From positions 1 through 64,000 of the forward strand of contig CALZHT010000009.1 of assembly GCA_945787445.1 (NCBI GenBank): DNA of 64,000 nucleotides, written 5' to 3'. The DNA comes from an uncultured Desulfobulbaceae bacterium (GTDB lineage: Bacteria > Desulfobacterota > Desulfobulbia > Desulfobulbales > CALZHT01). The notes below the pieces were generated by a model that did not search any database, was not told where the DNA came from, and worked only from the letters and a program-made list of their open reading frames with translations. Below, in pieces: positions 19,538-28,691 of the stretch; position 1 is the stretch's first letter; every line of letters starts with the position of its first letter. The translations under genes were made by a program, and so were the position numbers.

Positions 19538-20821
19538 TTAGTCGTCAAAATCCCCTTCCGGACCTTTATCCGATTCTATCAAAGCTGCTTTTTGTTTAAT
19601 TTTTTCGTCCGTCCATTCCGCCGGATCCTCTATTCTGTCGGCTTTGGGGCCTAAATCATAGGAACCGGCCTTGAGGATTTCCTCGATGGCAAGGGGTGCC
19701 GTGCCTCCGGCATTAAATACATCTACAAGGATGGGGTAGACAAATTCTTCGACCCTTTTGCACATCCGCTCACGAACCTCTTTGGCTTGCCCCATGATCT
19801 TGTTCTCAAAGGGAAGGTTGAGCTTTTTGAAATTGCCGCCTTTCCAGTCCTTATCCCGGGCATAGGCTAGAATTTCATGCCACAATTCATCAGTCATTCC
19901 TTCGTCCTTCACCTTTATGAAGTTGCCTCCGTCATCCATCATGGCGTTGCCATAATCATTTACCTCCACGCCCCATGAGAGCATCTGCAGAGCGGTTGCT
20001 ACATTTGCTTTGGTGGTGTGGGTCGTGTCGGCGATTTGCCGCAATCTCTCCGAGCTGTTGCCGGAAGTGCCGTGCTGGGCGCCGGATATTTTATACGGCA
20101 TAAGTTTCTGGTGGATGTCGGCGGTTAATTCCACCTGAATTCCCTGGCTGCTGGCCTCAATTCCGTGGGTTGTCCCGTTGTTTAAGGCAATCCAATCAGG
20201 AAAGATGCTGTGAGCGTTAAGACCCTGGATGAGGAACAGAGCTTCTTCAGATGTAGACAGCCCTTCTTTGCCCTTTATTTCACCCACCTCTGTCTCCAGA
20301 CCGGCCCATTTAGGGATATAGGGATTCAAGGCCAGGTTGGCCAACAGGTTCTTGTCGTCCGGCATATGGGAGGCATCAATGGCAATGGAAGTGATACCGG
20401 CATCGAACATGGACGGTATTTCAACCTTTGCCTTTTCAATATCATCATCCTTTTTCAGGCCATAGTGATCAGCGTGGATGGCCACAGGCACGGTGATTGA
20501 CAGTTCGTTACAGAGAGCGTCAACCTGCCGGGCTATGTTCCAGTAATTTACCTGACAGTAGGCGCCGGCCCCGCCTTCAGATTTAGCAATTTCAATAATG
20601 ACTGCGGCATTGGCGCGCTGGGCAGCCATCAGAACTCCACGGATGACCAGATGGCTCCTGCCGTTGGCAGCCATGGTCATGGCTTTGCCCTTGGCAAGCA
20701 TGGCCCGGTCAATAACTTTGCCGCTCACCAATAACGCCCTGGAGTTGGGAAAGAGCTTGACCACATTGGGTGGTCGACCAATGGTAAGTGCCTTATCGAA
20801 ATCAGCCTGCGAGCCAGACAT
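19538..20821 (-). CDS. Class II fructose-bisphosphate aldolase
   Basis: VPVAIHADHYG zinc motif, SIAIDASHMPDDKN, SGAQHGTSGNSSERLRQIA. Confidence 0.85.
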   Translation of the reverse strand: MSGSQADFDKALTIGRPPNVVKLFPNSRALLVSGKVIDRAMLAKGKAMTMAANGRSHLVIRGVLMAAQRANAAVIIEIAKSEGGAGAYCQVNYWNIARQVDALCNELSITVPVAIHADHYGLKKDDDIEKAKVEIPSMFDAGITSIAIDASHMPDDKNLLANLALNPYIPKWAGLETEVGEIKGKEGLSTSEEALFLIQGLNAHSIFPDWIALNNGTTHGIEASSQGIQVELTADIHQKLMPYKISGAQHGTSGNSSERLRQIADTTHTTKANVATALQMLSWGVEVNDYGNAMMDDGGNFIKVKDEGMTDELWHEILAYARDKDWKGGNFKKLNLPFENKIMGQAKEVRERMCKRVEEFVYPILVDVFNAGGTAPLAIEEILKAGSYDLGPKADRIEDPAEWTDEKIKQKAALIESDKGPEGDFDD

Positions 20822-20878
20822 AATTTCCTCCTTTTTCCTGATTCAGAAATGGTCAATGAGTTAATTTCCATTCGTAAG

Positions 20879-20984
20879 CACTCCTTTTACGAAATCTCTG
20901 TGTCGATCGGCTGAATTGCTTGTGCGACGTACCCGAGTACGTCTCCGCCCAATTCCTTGATCTCCTTGACCTTTCGTAAAAGTG
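20879..20984. repeat. Inverted-repeat element (CACTCCTTTTACGAAA ... TTTCGTAAAAGTG)
   Basis: Long-range arms read directly upstream of the aldolase gene. Confidence 0.55.
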
Positions 20985-20986
20985 TC

Positions 20987-21050
20987 AGTTTCCGAATTGG
21001 AAACAACATGCTCCAGCATCCGCAAAGTCTGCGACTTTCCGAATGGGAAC
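20987..21050 (+). repeat. 64-bp palindromic dispersed repeat, copy 1
   Basis: AGTTTCCGAATTGGAAACAACATGCTCCAGCATCC...GACTTTCCGAATGGGAAC; reverse-complement relative at 40861-40924. Confidence 0.75.
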
Positions 21051-21113
21051 GAGTTTACAATGAAATGTCCCTGAGAAAATCTACAATAAAAAGAAAGCGT
21101 ACGTCACTAAAAA

Positions 21114-21253
21114 AATTCTGATTACCATCATTTCTCAGCCATCTTAACGTTATTAAGCATAACCTGTTGCCTTTTGACTTGTCTGTCATTTCGAACGAAC
21201 GTGAGAAATCTTTTCCTGGGGCAATGAGATTTCTCGCTGTGCTCGAAATGACA
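21114..21253 (+). repeat. GTCATTTCGA-type palindromic repeat, copy B
   Basis: AATTCTGATTACCATCATTTCT...TGTCATTTCGAACGAACGTGAGAAATCT...AGATTTCTCGCTGTGCTCGAAATGACA. Confidence 0.75.
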
Positions 21254-21391
21254 AGGAGTTCTAAATTCAAATAAATAAACGAAATACCCTTGACATATTA
21301 TTGTGAGGTTGGCAAGGTGGTACCCTTGCTTAGCCAATTTGGTTAGTTGTCAAATTAATTCGATGGTTTGGGCGACACTTTTGAGGGAAAA

Positions 21392-22057
21392 ATGAACATT
21401 TTTCAGAAAATTACATCAGCTCTTCTTCTTTTATCGGTTATTAGCTGCACTACGGCGGAGCTGCAAAAGACCACAGGGAATCTTGATGCGTTATCTCCAT
21501 ATGGCTTTGAACAACGGCACGTGGTTGCGGTTTTTCCTTTCACCTTTAAGGGAGAGCAGCAGGAATACCGCAGCTTAAGTGACAAATTGAGTGATCTTGC
21601 CGCAAGCGAGCTGTTTCATACGAAACGTTTCAGGGTTGTGGAAAGGGGTCGCTTGGATGCGGTGCTCCAGGAAGTGTCGCTCAGTCAGACAGGTGTTATT
21701 GAAGAGACTGATATGCACCGGCTGGGAAAACAATTGGGGGCTGAACTGCTCATGGTAGGGACGTTAACCGCCATTAAGCCTATAAAAATGCGGGACAGCA
21801 TCGGTATTGCCTGGCGGGAGACCCGGGGGTACGAAGTTAGCCTGCAGGGCAGGCTCATAGATATCTCCAGGGGGGAAATGATAGCCGTAGCAAAGGCCAC
21901 CGGGATGGAGGCGCAGCAGGAAAAAATGGCTGTTGGTGCGAACACCGGTGCCATTGCATCTGACGAAACACTACTGAACATGGCCATGGAAACCGCGGTC
22001 AAGATCCTGGTCCATAATTTAGCAAAAGATGCTCCGCCCAAGAAAATTCAAAAATGA
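21392..22057 (+). CDS. CsgG/FlgO-like outer-membrane lipoprotein
   Basis: Lipobox LSVISC; VVAVFPFTFKG...LAASELFHTKRFRVVERGRLDAVLQE...LGKQLGAELLMVGTLT. Confidence 0.75.
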   Translation: MNIFQKITSALLLLSVISCTTAELQKTTGNLDALSPYGFEQRHVVAVFPFTFKGEQQEYRSLSDKLSDLAASELFHTKRFRVVERGRLDAVLQEVSLSQTGVIEETDMHRLGKQLGAELLMVGTLTAIKPIKMRDSIGIAWRETRGYEVSLQGRLIDISRGEMIAVAKATGMEAQQEKMAVGANTGAIASDETLLNMAMETAVKILVHNLAKDAPPKKIQK

Positions 22058-22192
22058 AGCTCTCCACCCCCAATAACAAGGGATTTTCCCTTCTGCTTGC
22101 AAGCGTTGTGGAAATTATTTTGCCGGCGCTCTTTTTAACTTTTGATGAACTGCAACTCAATAACCTCACACGGATCAAGTAGATCCGTTATT

Positions 22193-22305
22193 ATCGTGCT
22201 CGTGCTCATAATAGTAATCGAAAATGAAGCATAGTTACCTATTTGATCATGAAAAAAAAGATCGATTACGACTACGATTACGAGCACGAGCACGAGCACG
22301 AGTAT
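22193..22305. repeat. Short tandem/inverted repeat, GAGCAC hexamers and CGATTACGA units
   Basis: ATCGTGCTCGTGCTCATAATAGTAATCG and CGATTACGACTACGATTACGAGCACGAGCACGAGCACGAG. Confidence 0.7.
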
Positions 22306-22390
22306 AGAAAAACAAATACATGCTAAAGCTTTCCTCCCTGAAGGGCGGGAGTAGTAATCTTAACTGAGACTGACATTAATAAGGCATATC

Positions 22391-23560
22391 ATGCTTGCTG
22401 AAGACTGCACTGATCCTAAACTGCTTGAACTGCGAAATGCTCTTGATGCAAGGGAAAGGAATCACTTGTCTCCTCTTGCCGCTTTGAGCATCGATGGTTT
22501 ACGCCGCAGGGCGGAGCCATGCCCCGGTCATCGGCAGAATTTCGCCCTCGATGCCGACCGGATTCTCCATTCCCGGGCCTATACCCGCTATATTGACAAA
22601 ACCCAGGTCTTTTATATGATCAACAACGATCATATCACCCACCGGGTGTTGCATGTGCAGCTGGTTTCAAAAATCGCCAGAACCATTGGCAGGTTCCTTG
22701 GCTTAAATGAAGACCTCATCGAAGCAATAGCCCTGGCCCATGATATTGGTCATCCTCCCTTTGGCCATGATGGTGAGAAAGTACTCTCCACCCTTTGTAA
22801 GGAAAATGGACTTCCTTCATTTCAGCATAATATTCAAAGCGTGACATTTTTGGACGGTATTGAAAAAGGGGGACGCGGCTGGAATCTCACCCTCCAGACC
22901 CTGGACGGCATCCTCTGTCACGACGGCGAGGTGCATGACCGCGTCTTGCAGCCGGAAAGGGAAAAGACCTTTGACGATTTCGATCAACAGATCGCTGCAA
23001 AGGCAAGCGAACCCAAAACAGACCTGGTTCCCATGACTCTCGAGGGCTGCGTTGTCCGTTTCTCTGATACGATCAGCTATATTGGCCGGGATATCGAAGA
23101 CGCCATAGAGCTCAAACTGATCAGGCGCGAGGAAATTCCGGAGAACTGTCGGAAAGTGCTTGGCAACACCAATGGCACCATTGTTTATCGGCTGGTGGCT
23201 GATCTTATAACAAATGGTATTGTTGATGATTCGATTTTTTTCAGCCCGGCCATTTCCAAAAGCCTTAAGGAGCTGAAAGACTTTAATTATAAACAAATTT
23301 ACCTAAATCCCCTGATTAAGAAAGGCTTTGATAAAATACAGTCCAGTTACCGCACGATGTTTCAAACATTTGTGCACGACATTGAAACTGAAAAACGGGA
23401 TTCGCTCATCTTTATCGAGTTTCTCAATCGCATGGATGATTCTTACAAAGCTACTCACTCTGCGGCTGCTATTGCCAAGGACTTTATTGCCGGGATGACG
23501 GATGAATTTTTTCTGAATCAGGCTAAATTATTGGGCTGCGAGGTGCCTGAGAAGTCATGA
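22391..23560 (+). CDS. HD-domain deoxyguanosinetriphosphate triphosphohydrolase-like protein
   Basis: RILHSRAYTRYIDKTQVF, THRVLHVQLVSKIARTIGRFLGLNEDLIEAIALAHDIGHPPFGHDGE (HD motif). Confidence 0.9.
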   Translation: MLAEDCTDPKLLELRNALDARERNHLSPLAALSIDGLRRRAEPCPGHRQNFALDADRILHSRAYTRYIDKTQVFYMINNDHITHRVLHVQLVSKIARTIGRFLGLNEDLIEAIALAHDIGHPPFGHDGEKVLSTLCKENGLPSFQHNIQSVTFLDGIEKGGRGWNLTLQTLDGILCHDGEVHDRVLQPEREKTFDDFDQQIAAKASEPKTDLVPMTLEGCVVRFSDTISYIGRDIEDAIELKLIRREEIPENCRKVLGNTNGTIVYRLVADLITNGIVDDSIFFSPAISKSLKELKDFNYKQIYLNPLIKKGFDKIQSSYRTMFQTFVHDIETEKRDSLIFIEFLNRMDDSYKATHSAAAIAKDFIAGMTDEFFLNQAKLLGCEVPEKS

Positions 23561-25341
23561 CCAGACAGCTCGTCATCAAAGGTGTGAAAAAATTCATGCC
23601 CGGGGAAAACTCCAAGATGGTGGGGATTGCTACCTGCATTGGTCTTGGGGCGGGAGCAGCGAACATCCTTTTTCGCACCGTGGTCGATCTTGTCCATGAA
23701 GGAATTTTTGTCCGCGGCCATGAATTACTCGGTATCCATGAGGGTGGCTGGCACCTATTATTGCTGCCCCTCCTGCCAATAAGCGGGATGGTGCTGCTCA
23801 TTCCATTTTCATTAAAATATAAGGGGGAAGTGAACGGCTACGGTTTTCCGAAATTCCTCCGCAAGGTTAACCTGTACGGTGGGATAATCAAGTCCCGCAC
23901 CATCCTGTTAAAAATAATCTCAACATCACTCACCATGGGCACCGGCGGTTCTGCCGGAGTGGAAGGACCAATCGCCCAGGTCGGCGGCGCACTCGGCTCG
24001 CAGGTCGGCCAGTTTTTCCGGGTGTCGGGCACCAGAATGAAGGTCTATATTGCCGCCGGTTGCGCCGGCGCAGTTGGCGCTATGTTCAATGCACCTATTG
24101 CCGGGGTGTTTTTTGCATCTGAAATTGTTCTGCTTGGTACCTATGAGATTTCATCCTTTGCGGCTCTGGTAATATCCTCTGCTATGGCAACGGTCGTTTC
24201 CAGGGTCTACTACGGCGAAAGTCCGGCCTTTCCTATCCCTGACTACCATCTCATCAATCCATATGTTGAAATCCCACTCTATATCATAATGGGCGTAATT
24301 GTGGGATTGATCGCCGTATTTTATATCTGGATGTTTTACAAAATGCGCGACAAATTCGCTGTATTGAATATACATCCGCAGGTAAAGCCAATTGTCGGTG
24401 CACTCCTTATTGGTTTCATGGCCATGGCATTTCCCCAGGTTATGGGTGATGGCTATGAATACATCGGTGACGTTCTGTCCGGCCATGGCGTTGTATTAAC
24501 CATGCTGGCCCTGGTTTTTCTGAAGATCGTTGCAACTTCAATTACCCTGGGAGCTGGTGGGGCAGGGGGTGTTTTTGCCCCATCCCTTTTTATTGGTGCT
24601 ACGATTGGGGGCACTTTCGGAGGTGTTGCCCACCAACTGTTCCCGACTTCGACAGCCAGTCCGGGCGCCTATGCCGCGGTGGGCATCGGAGCATTTCTGG
24701 CCGCCGCCACCCATGCGCCCCTTACCGCCATCTTCCTTCTCTTTGAGATGACAGGGAATTATCTGATTATTATCCCGGTCATGTTGGCCAGTATCATCGG
24801 TACCGTGGTGGCGCGCTGGTTGAATCCCGATTCCATAGATACGGTTGATTTCGGCCGGGAAGGTATTGATATCCACGAGGGACGCGAAACGGTGTTGATG
24901 AAATCCATCAGAGTCGGCAAGGTTATCACTGAAGATGTTGATTTTGTCAGTGAAAAGGCCAATGTTGATCAGTTGCTTACTATTTTCAGCATAACCAAGG
25001 ACAGTTTCTACTTCCCGGTAATTAATGAAACAGGCAGAATGACAGGTATGGTGTCCTTGCAGGACGTCAAGAAAATCCTCCAAAGTGAAGAATTGCGCCT
25101 TAACGCCCTGGTGGGAGATATCTGTGCCCGCAAGGTGGTTGTTTTGACCCCTGAGGACAACCTGCACACGGCCATTAACCTGTTTGATTCCAAGGGCATT
25201 GAAGAGATCCCGGTGGTAGAATCGCCTGACGATCCATGGGTTGTCGGCATGTTGAAAAGGCGGGATGTCATTACCGCTTACAATCGAGAACTCATTAAGA
25301 GAGGGATCATTGAAAAGACCGCGGCTGTCGGACTTGCGTAA
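23557..25341 (+). CDS. ClC-family chloride channel/antiporter with C-terminal CBS pair
   Basis: GTGGSAGVEGPIAQVGGALGSQVGQFF; GAGGAGGVFAPSLFIGATIGG; two CBS-like repeats. Overlaps the upstream stop by ATGA. Confidence 0.93.
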   Translation: MTRQLVIKGVKKFMPGENSKMVGIATCIGLGAGAANILFRTVVDLVHEGIFVRGHELLGIHEGGWHLLLLPLLPISGMVLLIPFSLKYKGEVNGYGFPKFLRKVNLYGGIIKSRTILLKIISTSLTMGTGGSAGVEGPIAQVGGALGSQVGQFFRVSGTRMKVYIAAGCAGAVGAMFNAPIAGVFFASEIVLLGTYEISSFAALVISSAMATVVSRVYYGESPAFPIPDYHLINPYVEIPLYIIMGVIVGLIAVFYIWMFYKMRDKFAVLNIHPQVKPIVGALLIGFMAMAFPQVMGDGYEYIGDVLSGHGVVLTMLALVFLKIVATSITLGAGGAGGVFAPSLFIGATIGGTFGGVAHQLFPTSTASPGAYAAVGIGAFLAAATHAPLTAIFLLFEMTGNYLIIIPVMLASIIGTVVARWLNPDSIDTVDFGREGIDIHEGRETVLMKSIRVGKVITEDVDFVSEKANVDQLLTIFSITKDSFYFPVINETGRMTGMVSLQDVKKILQSEELRLNALVGDICARKVVVLTPEDNLHTAINLFDSKGIEEIPVVESPDDPWVVGMLKRRDVITAYNRELIKRGIIEKTAAVGLA

Positions 25342-25651
25342 AGGGTGTGTAAGGAGAGAATTACCTCATAAAGGCAGAAGGTAGAAGAAGTTGGTTGGGA
25401 CTATGCGAAGCTATACTGATCGTAATGAATTTGAGGGGATAGCAAAATACTCAATGCCAAACGAATAAATTAAATCAAAAATTAACAAAGAAAACCTTCT
25501 TTTATTTCTTGCTATGACGAAGTCCGATTTCGTGCTTCATAAACAAAAGAATAGAAGTAAAGTCAATGACTTATTCTCATGATTTCTCCAGGTTAAATAT
25601 TGACCCCTCATGTTGAGGATAAATATATTAGTACTGGTGAGTTAGGTTTTT

Positions 25652-26008
25652 TTATTTTTCATTATTAATTATAATTTCTATTCCATCTAACTCATTTTTT
25701 AAACCAAACCAAGAAAAGCTTCTTCTAACAACTAAATCTATCGTGTCATGTTCTTTTACCGAATCTGGAATATTATTTTCAGGAAAATCGATTATTCTTT
25801 TATCTTTATCAGTTAAAACTCTATATCCCTTTAAATTCCAGTGAAGATCATTTGTAGATTTGTAATGCTCTTTCTTTAATATCATTGCCTCTTTTATTGT
25901 GAAAGTTGGCTGCATATACTCCCAAATTCTTGCATACGCACCTGTAATTAGAATAGCTAAGAATATTCCAATTATTCCCCATATAAAATATTTTTGGTGC
26001 TTATCCAT
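25652..26008 (-). CDS. Hypothetical single-TM protein (118 aa)
   Basis: N-terminal TM segment YFIWGIIGIFLAILITGAY; no family recognised. Confidence 0.5.
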   Translation of the reverse strand: MDKHQKYFIWGIIGIFLAILITGAYARIWEYMQPTFTIKEAMILKKEHYKSTNDLHWNLKGYRVLTDKDKRIIDFPENNIPDSVKEHDTIDLVVRRSFSWFGLKNELDGIEIIINNEK

Positions 26009-26011
26009 TTC

Positions 26012-26390
26012 TTAACAAGAATTTCATTTTCCGTTTTTGAGGCAATGCTATTCTTTTTCTAAATCTAATTCCTTCCAGGCCCGCTAAACCGGTTCCAAAC
26101 ATCAGAACAGTAGAATTAGAAGGTTCGGGAATTACAGCTGAAGCATCAACATCGACATCACGAACTACCCAGGCATACATTTCCCAATCTCTATTCCCAT
26201 TATCTCAAAATTCACCAAAAGCAGAGAAGTCATGAAAATATATATTTTCATCAAATTGATCAGCCGTACTCGTCCAATAATGTGATTGATAATTTTGAAA
26301 ATGGTCAATATCCGGGGTATTCCCGAAGGCAAGGGGCTCATCATAGGCAATTCTTGTGCCAATTGCTCGATAGGCATAGTTGTGTACGAA
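26012..26390 (-). pseudogene. Relic of a DUF1566 protein with PEP-CTERM sorting signal
   Basis: Minus-strand reading: YAYRAIGTRIAYDEPLAFGNTPDIDHFQNYQSHYWTSTADQFDENIYFHDFSAFGEF*DNGNRDWEMYAWVVRDVDVDASAVIPEPSNSTVLMFGTGLAGLEGIRFRKR. In-frame stop, and the 5' part is missing. Confidence 0.75.
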
Positions 26391-26718
26391 ACACCTTTAG
26401 TTATGCATTAGTCACCAAGCATTATATTTTTCATACTGCTTGGCTTCCGGAAATCCGAACAATTTTTCCAGAAAAATAGTAGGCTATACTATACTACCAT
26501 TTAGTTTATCATACACCCTTTTATGTCAAGTGTTCTTAACTCCCCCTAAAGATGATAAAGATGAAAACATTTATTAACAAAATAATTGCGCTCAGTCTCA
26601 TTTTCAATATCGAATAAAGTTTATGCCCCCCTGCGGTTATTCAACGATGAGCAAATACTTATGTCGCTGTGTGTTATTGATTCTGGTAACGCTTTGCAGA
26701 TAAGGTGCAATAAAACCA

Positions 26719-26761
26719 AAAAAAGCCAACCAAGGAGTAAGTTCCTTGACCGGCTTTTTTA
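26719..26761. terminator. Bidirectional Rho-independent terminator
   Basis: AAAAAAGCCaaCCAAGGAgtaagtTCCTTGacCGGCTTTTTT downstream of ilvC (minus). Confidence 0.85.
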
Positions 26762-26780
26762 TGCTTAAAAGGTTTGTTTG

Positions 26781-28352
<1,572 letters not shown>

Positions 28353-28691
28353 TCAATACGCTGTTATTTCAAGATCGCCTTGAATCTGGCACCCCACAGA
28401 GAGTTTTGTTGAACCGATGTAAATTGTGTTATTCATCTTCCTGAAATCAATCTGTCCTTCGCCGATAACGGCTTCTCCAACAGATGCTTTATAGGTGCCG
28501 ACGCAGTTTTCGTTTTTGATGAATATGGCAATTTTCTGACAATTGTAGTCGCCTTTTTTCTTTTCCTGTTTGGTTTCAGTGACAATGCCGAACGAATGGT
28601 TCCTGATGATAATTTTTTGGCCGGCAAAACTTGGTGATGAAAAGGCCAGAATATAATAGAGAACCAAAACAGCGCCAATTACATGTTTCAT
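28353..28691 (-). CDS. Hypothetical exported protein (112 aa)
   Basis: Signal peptide ending SFAG; start overlaps the stop of the upstream kinase gene. Confidence 0.55.
   Translation of the reverse strand: MKHVIGAVLVLYYILAFSSPSFAGQKIIIRNHSFGIVTETKQEKKKGDYNCQKIAIFIKNENCVGTYKASVGEAVIGEGQIDFRKMNNTIYIGSTKLSVGCQIQGDLEITAY

Noticed and set aside
22193-22305. Possible CRISPR array from the GAGCAC repeats
   Set aside because: Units are 6-bp direct repeats with no spacers and no cas genes nearby.
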